DNA of 64,000 nucleotides from Papilionanthe hookeriana x Papilionanthe teres. Lineage: Eukaryota > Streptophyta > Magnoliopsida > Asparagales > Orchidaceae. The DNA lies in the NCBI GenBank assembly GCA_022702705.1, contig CM040427.1:72097283-72161282 (forward strand), in the 5' to 3' direction. The notes beneath the pieces were generated by a model. That model was given only the letters and a program-made list of their open reading frames with translations. It did not search any database and was not told the DNA's origin. This document shows positions 23,249 through 34,849 of this stretch, piece after piece. Position 1 is the first letter of the stretch; each line of letters starts with the position of its first letter. A program made the position numbers and the translations under genes.

Positions 23249-26200
23249 TTAATCCCTTAACAGGAGGCAAATATCATATGCAAATTCTGCTCTGAATCTT
23301 TCCATGTCATCCTGCCAATTTAAGTATTGTTTCCAATCGGGGTCTCCGGCCAGCACGACTGTTTCCATGAACTTACAAACGAACATCCCACAGTCAATGT
23401 TGTTCGATTGTGTTGGTGCACCCTGCACTACTGCCCTAGGCCATTTCAAGATTTTCGCTTTGAAAAGATCTTCATAATCCTTAGCGAACATTTTGATCTG
23501 CATACAAGAAACAAATAGTGAAGTATAAATTGTGTTAATATGTGTTATTATGTTTTGTCATAAGTCCTACTCTGAATTTGAAATAATATTTGAAAGAGTT
23601 GAATTTACTTACAACTAGTTCAGCATAGGCCTTATGGGTGGGCTTTGGAAGGGAGTCGTAGATTCTCCATCTAAAGTTACCGATATCGTGCACCAACAAA
23701 ATCCAGTGATCATTATGCATAATTGAAAACAATATTGTCTTTGTGCCACTTAAAGTCTCCGCAGTTATGTGGTCAACAAACTGTTTGCTGTTGTCGTATT
23801 TCTTGTGCATCTGAATAACATCATTAGTTTTAGTTTAGCCATATTTATTAAAAATTTAATACAAAGTGACTAAAAAATATTACCAAATATGAAGGTGAAA
23901 CATAGAGGTAAGGCCGGTATAGGTCAGGTATCCTCAATGATCGTTCGCGCAGTAGCGTAGCAAAAAGATCTATGTGTTCATTTCCGAGAGACTTATTGAG
24001 CAGAAGATCTACTAGGGTTATTCTGTCAATCATAATGCCTCCTCTAAACAACACAATATCGCTATTGCATTGATAACATAGTGTTTGCGTTAATGCACAA
24101 CAAAACAACTACAAAAATTGAAATTAAATGTTCACATTAACTTACGGTCCTGGGTGGCTCACAAGGCACTGATCGATCACTTCCTGCATTTCCTGTGGTA
24201 TCAAAGATCTACCAGGATAATCAATAGGTCCAGGTGCAGTGCGGCTCTACAACATCAAAGAATGTTTATCAAAGACATGGGGAATATATAAATTCTAGTT
24301 CAACCTTCATTAGGTACTTACAACTATGGCGAATTGGGCCTCAGCAGAGCTCAGACTAGATATTTCAATATTTTCTTCCATATCTTTGGCTTCTTGGACA
24401 TCACCCTCTTGGGCATCAATATCTTCACCTGATGCCACAAGACGTGTCTGCAATAGAAAATATATTTTTAGTAAACATACAAGAAAGGTAGATCGTATCG
24501 TTAAAATAAAATGATGTATTACTCACCGATATAGAATCTAACATACTCCTTATTGCTCGGTCGGCTTCATCGGGGTCTTCTTGCAATGTCGAATCCCCAA
24601 CAGCCTGGGCGACTTCTACATCCTTACTATGCACGTCGGCCTCTTGGGCCACATCTACAAGATCAATCTGAACATCGGCCTCTTGGGCCACTTCCGGAAA
24701 CTCTTGGGCCACTGCCGTATCCTCAATATGCACATCGGCCTCTTGGGCCACTGCCGGAGCATCAATCTGCAAATCGGCCTCTTTGGCCACCGCCGGATCA
24801 TCAATTTGTACATCGGCCTCTTGGGCCTCTGCCGAATCATCAATCTGCAAATCGGCCTCTTTGGCCACTGTCTGATCATCAATTTATATATCGGCCTCTT
24901 AGGCCTCTACCGAATCATCTGTCTGTACATCGCCCTCAGCGGTATGTACTACATTATCTGTATGTCTGTCAGCTAATATCGGAAAGGGATCATCTATATG
25001 TATAGAATCCTCTCTGTGTATGGTGTGGTCTATATCAGCTACCCTAGGTCTTCTTCTGAATTGGTATTTAGTGACAGGTGGCTCGAACGACCACTTCCGG
25101 GAACTACTACTGGACTGTTCCTTCTCCACCTCCTTAGCAGCCATGTTTTCAACCAACCTATGTACAAGGTCTGTGAGGTTGGTAATAGTATCAGTCATCG
25201 TATGCAGCTGTACATCATGTGAATCCACTCTGTCTTGTATATATAAGCTCACTTGGTGCTGATCTTTCATCAAATCATACATAGCTTCAAGATCAACAGG
25301 TCCACTAGTACGACCAATCACCGGGGTCATCTCACTTGACACTAGTGTACCCGCTCTAGGTGAGGATGGTCCTGCCTCGGTCTTGTGCTGTGGGTGAGGC
25401 CTTGGAGGAGTACGTGGTCTCCGCTCTGGATTTGAGAGCAGCTGGACTTCATCATCCCTCAAATCCAAGAACATGGCATTGACCTACAATGAAATTAAAC
25501 ATGTCATTGTATAACAACTATGAACCATTTACAATTATTTTAATTCAATGAATGACAAACCTGTGAAGGATGAAGCCCCTTAAATGTTTCATGAATCTGT
25601 TTCGCAGTCTGCCCATGACTTGTTGGCCATCTCAGCATACGTGGTCGAGCCTCAGAAGCGGCAGGAGTAACCAGTGATGTCATCTCGTAAAATCATAGCT
25701 GAGGATGTCATACACAGTAACCATTTATGTAACAGAAAAAAACAACAAAACTAAAATTCATAATGAAATGTTTTAAAGAATGGAAGAAATACATAACGTA
25801 AGCAGAAATACGAAACCTTGGATATAGCCCAATGATTTATTATCATTTAATTTTGTGTAAGCTGTACTGACTTGTTCTAACAGCATTTCACATATGGCAG
25901 CAGGCCAATTAAAGGAGGGAAAAGCCTATGGATTAGCAGCAAACGCAGCAAGCTCTGCGTGCATGTGAAAATTGCTAGACGGAAAAAATAGATTAGTTAT
26001 CAAAAATTTTAAATGCAACTGCTCAAAAGGAGGATTAGATGCTCCTTCTGCAAAAAAAAATCAATCATTTATTCCTTTATTGCTTTGGCATCATCTGCAG
26101 CTAGTTCACTTCTCTTCCATGCGACACGCTCTCCTTTGTTAGGCATGCCAAGCAACAAGGCCACATGGTCAGCATCTAGCTTCAGCTCTTTTCCACTCAA

Positions 26201-26410
26201 TTTGAAAACCCTCCTCCTGTTATCCCAACATCTCAAAATATGCAAAGTCAGAACATTGCCTTGGGGATAGGGGGCATGTCAAAAAAAAGTGTAGACCCTC
26301 ATTTCCCTTAAGTTATGAACCGTCTCCTCGGAAATGTGATCCCTAAGTCCATCCAGTACAGCCCTCACTGCAGAAGGACGACATCTGTAGTTGAAAGTCC
26401 TTGCGCTCAT
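23249..26410 (-). pseudogene. Ulp1-like (C48) cysteine protease gene in MULE, three upstream nonsense codons
   Basis: Exons with canonical GT-AG borders can be placed: 25698-25561, 25483-24527, 24447-24322, 24246-24146, 24061-23884, 23810-23613 and 23497-23249 (stop TAG/TAA class at the end), all phases agreeing. The last exons form a Ulp1/SENP-type SUMO protease domain: NDHWILLV (His), RWRIYDSLP (Asp), APTQSNNIDCGMFVC (Gln and catalytic Cys). Upstream, 25698-25561 and two further likely exons (about 25985-25810 and 26410-26070) read LTLHILRCWD, KLDADHVALLLGMP and FYEMTSLVTPAAS, resembling the plant-mobile/DUF1985-type domain found with Ulp1 in plant transposons. A 13-residue acidic repeat array joins the two domains. 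Stops: TAG at 25928-25926, TGA at 25695-25693, TAA at 24901-24899, plus a stop by an A8 run near 26281. The protease exons themselves are open. Family members cleave SUMO-type conjugates; the role in a transposon is not known. Confidence 0.85.
24590..24940 (-). repeat. 39-bp tandem repeat coding a 13-residue acidic repeat
   Basis: About nine units encode variants of EADVQIDDPAVAQ in the minus frame of the Ulp1-like gene. One shortened unit (EFPEVAQ) occurs near 24700. The TAA at 24901-24899 falls in the conserved CAA (Gln) codon of one unit. The repeats are acidic and Ala-rich, and probably unstructured or helical. Confidence 0.9.
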
Positions 26411-26469
26411 TATCCTGCAAAATGAAGAAAGTTATAGATAAATAACACACCAATGACTGATGAAAATTG

Positions 26470-27290
26470 TATTTCACATGTTAGGATGTAAGAATAACAC
26501 ATGAACAGAAAATAACACTATATAATAAATCAAAATAAAACAATAATACATGAATAACACAATAATAATACAAGAATAACAAAGAAATAACACATCAAAA
26601 TAATACAATAACCTAAAAACCAAAGAATAACACATGAACAGAGGATAACACATCAAAATAAATCAACATAAAACAGTAATACATGAATAACACAACCAAA
26701 AACAGAAATACATCAATATTAATATAACAGTACTACATGAATAACAAAATAATAATACATGAATAACACAGAAATAACACATCAAAATAACACAATAACC
26801 TAAACACCTAAGAATAACACATGAACACAAGAGCAACATATCAACTAAAGTAACACATCAATAATAAATGAATTACACATGAATTACACACAAATAATAC
26901 GTGAATAACACTGTAATAACACAACAATAATACAATAATAAAATGTCAAAGCAGTGTTTCATGTATGTTATTGTTGTATAAACAAACCAGTAACCTAAAC
27001 ACATAAGAATAACACATGAACACAAGAGTAACACATCAACTAAAGTAACACATCAATAATACATGAATTACACAACAATAAAACATGAATAACATGGTAA
27101 TAACACAATCATAATACAATAATAACACATATAAAACAATGTTTAATTTATGTTATTGCTTTATTTAGAATGTCGGTTATTGAATGGGAAAATATATACT
27201 TAGAATAATACAACAATACCACGCAAGAAATACATGTTTTAGTCGGTTATTGCAAGCCTATTGGTGTGTTACTTGTGTGTTATTGTTGTA
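26470..27290 (-). repeat. AATAACAC-rich array at the right end of the MULE
   Basis: The plus strand consists largely of AATAACACA, CATGAATAACAC and AATAATAC words, the reverse complement of the GTGTTAT words at 20690-21300. Two longer internal direct copies share CCTAAACACMTAAGAATAAC and ATGAACACAAGAG (about 26800-26870 and 26993-27060), so part of the array grew by a ~190-bp duplication. Confidence 0.85.
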
Positions 27291-27687
27291 TTATTCATGC
27301 TTTAGAGTAATTCATGTTCCAGAATTTATTTTTTAGAATGTAATATACAATATTTCTTTGTCTTATTGAGGTTTACTAAATCTTGAGACTTGTTTAGGTT
27401 TACTAAACCCTAAGACTTGTTTAGGTTTTTCTTCCAGAAAAAAATTTTGGTCATACCTTGATTTAACCAACCGCTCGGACGCCATTGTCTCCTCCTTCAC
27501 TAGCGCTAGCACCGGAATTGAGTCTCGTGCGGTTGACCGGCGAATATGGATAGCGAAATGGTCGCAAGGTTACGGGAAAGAAGATGAACGGTGAAATGGT
27601 AGAAGGTGTTACGGGAAAGAAGAAAAGGTTTTTTGAACGACGGTCGGTTCGGATTTCGGGCTGGGTCGCAATTAATTTCGAAGTATT

Positions 27688-27814
27688 TAATTTTTTCTCT
27701 GGGCGGGACCCACATTTGTCACGTGGCGGATTACATGGCGGACTACCACAAGGCAGATTGTCATTGGACTCCGCATGTAGAGCTATGTGTGGAGTCCTGA
27801 TGGAATAATTTTCC
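27688..27814. repeat. MULE right terminal inverted repeat
   Basis: This is the inverted match to 20195-20320. It contains a near-palindrome at 27766-27797 with two mismatches relative to the perfect one at 20141-20172, and ends GGAATAATTTTCC. Confidence 0.85.
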
Positions 27815-29300
27815 AAGGTGCTGAGCCCATGACAATTTCTATCTCTTGTGATGCAAGGCCTGCTCTTGTCGATCAGGGTCCCCTCACAGGGTAGAGTCCC
27901 CGTCTTGCTCGAACCACAGGAGATTAGCGTCTAGCCATAGCTCTCGACTATAAATCCACGAGGGGAGAACCGACCGACTGTGTGACAGTCGCTAATTCAT
28001 TTCTCTTAGCCTAGAACGCTCCTTCGAAGGAGCCCAAGTGCAGCACAGATGGGAACCCTACAACCCTAGAAAACAAAAATTAAGCATCTGGAACCCTTGC
28101 ATCCAGAAAATCCTCACATTTTCAAACAATAATAATGACCTCTAAGGATGAAATCTTTTGAATTACGATTGAGTATTTAGAAGTGGAAGTAATAAATTCC
28201 ACACATGTGGACTCTGTACCATACCACAACAAATTTTCCAGTATCTCGGGCATGCCCGTTATTAACCTGCCTTATGATTGGGCAAATTTTGTCTGTGGTT
28301 TTCTCCCAGTGATCCTTTCCTCGACCTCTTTCTTCCTTCAACTTCTTTAGCTTTTGATGCCTCCTTAAGTTCCTTAATCATACTACTGAAGTTGTTCAGT
28401 TAGAGTACCCGATTGACGATTCTTGGATCGGTATATTGAAAAACCGACAGCTACTGGCCTTTGATCCTAGTAACGTCAACGACTAAATGCCTTGACAAGG
28501 TCTTCATCTTACTCTAAATCACATCCAATGAAATGAATCTAAGGCCCCATTCACCTGAGTAGGATCCGACCAAAAATTGCATCTTATAATCATTGGTTTT
28601 GTTATGCAGGCCTAGCAATTGGAACCTATAACTAGTCGAGAACTGAGCGATGTCGTCCCTACTGACCTTGAATAAAAAATATGTAGCTGAAGAGGTCCGT
28701 CGATCAAGGGATCTCCATCTGGTGTCAGAAGACCACATATGTCATTATCGTCGTTAAGGAGTTGGGCAGAATCTAAGCAATGATAACTCCAAAATGATTG
28801 AACACAGCCCACAACTCTATGCAAGGTGGTAACTGCAGTCTGCAATGAAATTGATTCTGGTAGAACAAGACATCCTTCCCGAACCGATGAGTCGCCTAAT
28901 TCTAATTCCTCACTATATGAAGTTTTATCATTAATTCAAACAAGAAATCAATCTTGAGTTTGGCCACAACTTCTACGGTCATTGTGGATGCCTCAATCGT
29001 AGGGATGATGCTGAAAAGCATAGGGGAGAATTTAGAAGACATCACAGGAGATAAAACAGAAGGAATCCAAGAAAAAAGAGCCCAGAGGGAGAAGATTTTA
29101 GTGTTGAGCTCGACTTCTACACTCAAACCTATTTATAGGGATTTGGAGCAAAAGTTGAAGCACAACTATACTTTGATACCTCAAGAAGCGCATCGAAAAA
29201 GTCACACTATATATAAAACATTATTTGAGGAAAAAATAAAATTTTATTCCCATAAATAAAACTAATTACAAAAGGTCAATCAAAAACAAAATATTCTTTA
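27815..29300. other. Intergenic DNA with possible LTR-promoter fragments
   Basis: No gene is recognised. A plus-strand CTATAAATCC at 27948 and a perfect 16-bp palindrome GCTCCTTCGAAGGAGC at 28018-28033 lie in a GC-richer stretch that resembles a promoter and 5' leader. A minus-strand CTATAAATAGG at about 29130-29140 looks like a second TATA element. Neither could be tied to LTR ends. Confidence 0.35.
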
Positions 29301-30960
29301 AAGGAGTTATATGTCATTTTAGCCAAGATATATCCTCGAAGCAACCTTTTGAATACAATTTATCCCCTTAGTCTAAATCGGTCCACCCGATAGATCTCAT
29401 TTTGATTTCAGTTCATGACGGTCATCTCCTAAGCAACCAACAACTCAGTTTAAAGACCGATCGTCTCACCAAAAGGTTGAGTGATCTCTCCTTCCATCCC
29501 CATAACACGGGCATGCAACTCCCTCATAGCTTCACTATCAAAATCATCAGTTGTCGACACTAGGTAATTGACCACATCATTCATCCAACATCCAAGGGAT
29601 TCTGAGGACACCGGGTGTCCCGAGGACACCAGGCATCTGTCGCTCACCTCTCCAAAAGTCCTAGAATGATCGTTTGTATGTCTCTCTCCATCACGGATTG
29701 GCTATTGACTAAGCTTGGTTGGCCCTTGGATTTCCTCCACAGGGTAAACGAATAGAGTGACTTCAAAACATGATAGAGGCAAGCCTCAGCTGGACTCCGT
29801 TGAAGCTTAGAGTCCTACGTCAAAAGGAAATTATGAAAAATATTAGAAGAACGAAAAAACTTGTTTAAGCACTTCATACCAAGTGTGTGGCCCCAAACAA
29901 CAGAGGTTGTCGATATATCTTCATCACTAACTAATGAAGGAGCGCTAAATTTTGCCTTTGCATCTACCTGCAATTCAAACTCCACTGTTTTGCATGGATG
30001 ACATACAAAATTTCACCTTAGATTCACTTTACATGTTATTAGAGTGTGCTAACTCTATTTTGCAGGGCTAAAATAAAATGTAGTAGTAACCTAATTTCTT
30101 TTCTTTTGTAGAGTTAGGAGATTTTATCGTCAACTGGCTATAAACTTCTGGACTATTATCTAAAAAAGGACAAAACACGAAGCAAAAGATGAACTTCAAC
30201 TAAACTATCAATAACAGTTCGGATGATGTTGGTTAACAAGTTTGACATAATTTAGGGTTGGCACCCACAAATGTCAGTTTTGTCTGTATCCATTCGATAG
30301 GTCTGCCCCAATTTATAGGCTGATATCTACATTTCTGCTTTTTTGCCTGGAATACTAGTAGACTAAACTTTCTACCCCATAATAAATAACTTCAACTTAA
30401 CTTTTTTGAAATGAAATTCAAAATCGAAAGTTCAAAAGGTCGTTGCATTCACAACCATAGAAACATCGTGCATTTAAGCGACCTTGATTGACATTAAAAT
30501 CAAAATCGAGTAGAAAATTCCTTCTCGATTTAGGAATATGAATGATAACATGATCTGTAGACATGTGCATGACATGTTTCTCATGTTCTTTATCTTCAAG
30601 CCCTCACCCATTGCACAAAAAAGGTGTTTTGACTTGTGAGAACCACTACCTTATAGAATGACTTATGTATATGCATACTGATTGGATTTTGAATAGACCT
30701 TCTATGCAATCATCATCAAGGACTTGTATATCCCATTGCACAACTTGCTTCAATGCACTCAATACCAATTGAATTTAAAATTTTGAGTGTGGTGAGGTAT
30801 AAGAACATTTAAATTTGAAATTCCAAAAATATATTTGCACTAGTCTTATGACATTATGCATACAATATGCATCTAGGCAGCTTGATTGATAACAAGTAAT
30901 AATGCCTCTAATTCCTGATAACCAACATTGAGGCCATTCATGCATGATATTGAATGTGAT
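29300..30960. other. Intergenic DNA, no gene recognised
   Basis: Short frames only. A minus-strand frame at 29450-29647 reads MRELHARVMGMEGEI, which has a coiled-coil look seen in some retroelement gag N-termini, but this is too little to call. The rest shows no repeats or motifs that I could identify. Confidence 0.35.
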
Positions 30961-31290
30961 TAGGTGGCTTTGATGGTAGCTCTTTCTAGGCAGAGTTGTA
31001 GAATAGGGTGTCGCAGTTTCACTTTTCCCGATGAACTTCACCCTAGGACTTTGAGATTGTTCATCTACCCACGATGTAAGTCCTCACTTTTAGGCTCCTA
31101 CATGATCGTATGTCATGCAACATTAATCCTAATAAAAATAATGATAAAATAATAAAACCCTCCATGAGAACGACAAGCTCAACCTCATGAGGACGAAAAC
31201 GCAGCCTTAATCGAGACTTTTCTTAAGTGACTTCATTTACTTAAGATGTAATTAATTATAGGAGCTTGTCATTATAGGAAAAAGAATATC
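30961..31290 (+). repeat. Dispersed repeat, copy 1
   Basis: Blocks TTTCACTT, GATGAACTTCACC, TTGGGA/TTGAG-type text, TACGACGTAA-like CACGATGTAAG and CATGATCGTATG parallel 51962-52200. The tail TGTAATTAATTATAGGAGCTTG (31247 on) recurs at 52459, 56829 and 59108. The element type is unknown. Confidence 0.6.
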
Positions 31291-32540
31291 CCAGTACAAA
31301 CACAAAAATCTGAATATCTAGTTGTGGGTTTCTTTCGTAAGGTGTTCTTCGCAGACACACATCCAAAGCGTTTTGATTCGATCTCTTTTCGACGTGCACT
31401 TCAGAAGTTATCCACACGAAGTTCACTTCACAAAAGTCTTCCACTCTTTTTCTCATTTTTCATCATCTTATATCCTTATCTTCTGATTCCTCTCTTCTCC
31501 AGATCGACGATTCGGAAGAGAATATAAAAATACTTTGAGAAGGGATTATACGATGATAAACAAGTTTGTGACTCCCCCCAAACACAAAATAGACAAAGAC
31601 AAAAGCATGGCCGAAAAAGGGCGCCGGTAGGATACTGGCACGAAAATTCAAGGAGTCTAATTATTAAATTATTAAATTGCAAATAAAATTTACCATCATT
31701 AAGATTTCCTTGTCTTTATCGTAGCACGGCTTTCAAAAAGAAAGAAAATCGAAAAACTAACATGTATAGAAGAAAATTTTCGGCATGACTCTTGAGGATA
31801 TCAAACGATCCATATGATAAAAGAAAATGAGAGGATCGTCATTCTGAAAAAAAGCTATAAGTGCTTATGAAGCCGACCGGCTGATTACCACCAGCTGATG
31901 AAAGGATTGTCGATTGACTGAATGCCTGTCTGATTTTGAAAGAGCCAACTAGACCAATAATAAACAAGCGTCCATAGCAACGACCAGACAAAGGTCTAAC
32001 AATCCCCCCCCCCCTCCCCCCAAACAACCCAGCATAAAAAGCTCACACGTCAATGTGAGATCTCTCAACAAAGACTGATCGACTATCATTCTCAAAATCG
32101 CTTGACTTGCTAAAGCAAAGGCTGGCCAGCAGGCATACCAAATTGCCAACCCAAACCAGCTAAGTTGAAAAACCCGAAGACCTAACTGGTCGGAAGGCTC
32201 AGGCACGCTGAAAAGGCGTCAATAATTGTTATGGATATAAAAGGCGCCAATTTTAGTTATGATTACGAAAATGTGTCAAGAGACAATAATATTTGCAAGA
32301 ACTCTATTAAAGCAAGGGAAAATTTATAATAATAACAATGACCTATAACACCATCATTGAAGTGAGGGCAAACATATAATTTTACCAAGTATTCTCTATA
32401 ATAATAAGTAAGAACTACTTTATGAGCAGAAGAACGGACATTTTTCTGTGAACTGTTTATCCTGCACTCTATACTATCACTTTCTTTCCCCTCTTCCTTA
32501 TGCTCTACACCTCGAAGCATATTCCAAAGGATAAATCTAG
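31291..32540. other. Intergenic DNA with a C-tract
   Basis: No gene is recognised. At 32004-32021 the plus strand has eleven C, one T and six C, so the minus strand is a G-tract able to form a G-quadruplex or to cause polymerase slippage. Short frames on both strands have no known similarity. Confidence 0.5.
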
Positions 32541-32551
32541 ATTTAGCATCT

Positions 32552-32572
32552 ATATATATATATATATATATA
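32552..32572. repeat. (TA)n microsatellite
   Basis: About ten TA dinucleotides. Confidence 0.9.
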
Positions 32573-32589
32573 AAAGAATCGGTATTTGA

Positions 32590-32715
32590 CAGAGGCACAA
32601 ATACCAATTCCTTATGCTCTACAGCCCTATGATGGAGGTCTGACGTCATGTGTCTATATATTCGAGAGTCTCGCGTCCCGGGAGATTGAACCTCTGACCT
32701 GAGTGAACTTATAGA
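32590..32715 (-). mobile_element. Possible tRNA-derived SINE fragment
   Basis: On the minus strand AGAGGTTCAATCTCCC at about 32685-32700 fits the B box of RNA polymerase III promoters (GGTTCRANNC). No convincing A box or poly-A tail was fixed, and a TA microsatellite lies beside it. It may be only a chance match. Confidence 0.3.
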
Positions 32716-32730
32716 AAATCCCAACAATCA

Positions 32731-32733
<3 letters not shown>

Positions 32734-32812
<79 letters not shown>
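32734..32812. repeat. (TA)n microsatellite, long
   Basis: Close to forty TA dinucleotides run up to the left target-site duplication of the adjacent MITE. Confidence 0.95.
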
Positions 32813-32813
<1 letters not shown>

Positions 32814-32822
32814 GATGGCAGC

Positions 32823-33520
32823 TAGGGCTGTCAAAAAAGCTCGTTGTTCGCGAACAGTTCGTGTTTGGTTCGCCAAGAAGTTCGTGTTCGATTCGTTCGA
32901 TAAGCAAACGAGACGAACACGAACAATTTTTTCGTTCGGTTTGTTAAACGAAGCCAAACACGAACGAGTGATATGTTCGTTCGTGTTCGGTTCGTTATTG
33001 TTCGAAATATAAAATAATTTAAAATAATCATATATAAAAAATTATGATATTTTAAAAATAATTATATATTATAAAAATTTATCATATTTTAAATAATTAA
33101 ACTTACTATAAATTATAATATATGATAAATTATTAATAACAATAATAATATTATAGTATTAATTATATTAATATAAATATTATAATATTATAATTAATAT
33201 ACTTATACTTATATATTAAAATAAAATCCTAATCAAAATCACTAAACGCACTTATTCGGTTTGCTTCATTTTAAGGAAGTATGGGTTACGTGATGTGTAC
33301 GGAATACGATCAATTTGCTTCATTTTGAGGAAGTATCCTATCAAAGCTAGGAGTTCTGTCAAAAAAGCTCGTTGTTTGCGAAACAGTTCGTGTTCGGTTC
33401 GCTAGGAAGTTCGTGTTCGTTCGATAAGCAAACGAGCCAAACACGAACAGTGATGTGTTCGAACATTTCAAACACGAACACTGGCTATGTTCGTTCGCGT
33501 TCGGTTTGTTTACACCCCTA
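32823..33520. mobile_element. hAT-type MITE with 8-bp TSD ATGGCAGC
   Basis: Perfect 8-bp duplications ATGGCAGC flank the element at 32815-32822 and 33521-33528. The ends are TAGGGCTGTCAAA and TTTACACCCCTA, an imperfect inverted pair of the hAT type. The outer parts are made of TTCGTGTTCGGTTCG words; the centre is AT-rich. The block CAAAAAAGCTCGTTG occurs both near the left end (32833) and at 33360, so the right third repeats the left third in the same orientation. There is no transposase. Confidence 0.9.
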
Positions 33521-33870
33521 ATGGCAGCTGACACGGATGACATTTAAAGCCTGCTAGCATGCGCAGTTATATAATGGGCCGGTAAGTTTAGGAGGTTGTG
33601 ATCCTTATACCAAAAGACTTTAGGTGTCAACGCAGCCATGTTGACCCTAAGAACCTTAGGGTATATCATATGTGTTAGGGGTATTCATTAATAACAAAAT
33701 GATAATAAATTTTATGTGGTATTGTTGAATATTTTATTAAGTTAATCATTTATTAGCCACCATATTGTTGATAAATAATTTTACATGCGAAGCTATGGCC
33801 ACTTAGAGATGGACTCAAGCCGCTGCCATCATAAATATTTATAAAAAAAAGGCATTTAGATTTATATCAC

Positions 33871-34409
33871 TGGGGCTGGCAATTTGGCTCATTGTTCGCG
33901 AACAGCTCGTGTTCAGCTCGTTAAGTAGCTCGTGTTCGGCTCATTCGTTAAGTCTAATAAGTGAACACGAACAATTTTTTAAGCTGGAAATGTTAACGAG
34001 CCGAACACGAACAGCTGTTTGTTCGCTCGTGTTCGGCTTGAATTGACTCGAAATAAAAAAATAATTATATAATTATTTATATAATAATTTATTATATATA
34101 TTATTTATATATTAATATATTATATATATTTATATTTAAGTTTGAATCATAATTGCTTGTGTGTGTCATGTGGTTATATTTCTTGTTTTCATTCATTTGG
34201 TCCAGGTTCAAATCCGGCGCTAGACATATATTTTTCCAATTAATTTTTACGAGCTGAACACGAACAAGAATATTTAATTCGAGCCGAACACGAACACACC
34301 TTTCACGAGTCATTTCGTACACGAGCCGATTTCGAGCAGAGCTAATTTCAAACGAGCCGAACACAAGCCAAGCCTGAGCTCACTCAAGCTCTGCTCGTTT
34401 ACAGCCCTA
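33871..34409. mobile_element. hAT-type MITE with 8-bp TSD TATATCAC
   Basis: Perfect 8-bp duplications TATATCAC lie at 33863-33870 and 34410-34417. The ends are TGGGGCTGGCAA and TTTACAGCCCTA. Inner sequence is built of GCTCGTGTTCGGCTCG and its complement. It belongs with the element at 32823-33520 but is not the same copy type. Confidence 0.9.
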
Positions 34410-34454
34410 TATATCACCAGATTCCCTGTATTAAAAAATATCTATGTTTTAACT

Positions 34455-34575
34455 TTAAAAAGTGAAGTACACCTTTTTCATGTAAATGTAAGGTGAAAAA
34501 TATTTAAAAATTAAAGTTTAGGTGTCAAATATGTAAATACATAAAAATTGAATGGTATGTATGTATATTTTCCAA
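34455..34575 (+). repeat. ~115-bp dispersed repeat, copy A
   Basis: The order AAGTACACCTTT, TGTAAATGTAAGGTG, AAAGTTTAGGTGTCA, ATATGTAAATACATA and GGTATGTATGTATA is found again at 50535-50655 and, in reverse, three times at 42985-43365, with a further copy at 43385-43485. Confidence 0.7.
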
Positions 34576-34849
34576 TTAAAAAGGAATTGAATTTTTTAAA
34601 TTTAAATTATTTCAAGTCAATATATAATGTTTTATAATTTATCTAGTTTGATTTCCTATTTAATTCTATTTTTTTTTCCAATTACATGTATTTAAAAAAA
34701 TTATTTGATCATAATTTTCTAATGATGCTAATAAATTTGCTAATTGTAATTATTTTATGATAGTTATGACTAATTCAAAAAATAATTTTTTTTTCCTTTA
34801 AAAAAAATAATGTCAATTTCTTATATTATTTAAACCTATAGGTTGAACT

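Larger units (their letters stand above)
20195..27814. mobile_element. MULE (Mutator-like) element carrying a Ulp1 protease gene
   Basis: The left end (20195-20320) and the right end (27688-27814) are inverted complements over about 125 bp, sharing CATCAGGACTCC, TGCGGAGTCCAATGACAATC, GTCCGCCA and AAATGTGGGTCCCGCC. Inside are a FAR1/mudrA-type transposase remnant (+) and a converging Ulp1-like protease gene (-). MULEs with captured Ulp1 genes are known in plants as KAONASHI elements, and this one fits that description. No 9-bp target-site duplication was found directly at these borders; the left end lies in a tandem duplication, so the true left border may be further out. Confidence 0.85.

Noticed and set aside
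24553..25005. 150-codon plus-strand frame with HRPLGPL repeats
   Set aside because: It is the complement of the 39-bp repeat of the Ulp1-like gene, whose minus frame is supported by splice sites and domains.
32709..32957. Minus frame with (YI)n
   Set aside because: It is translation of the TA microsatellite.
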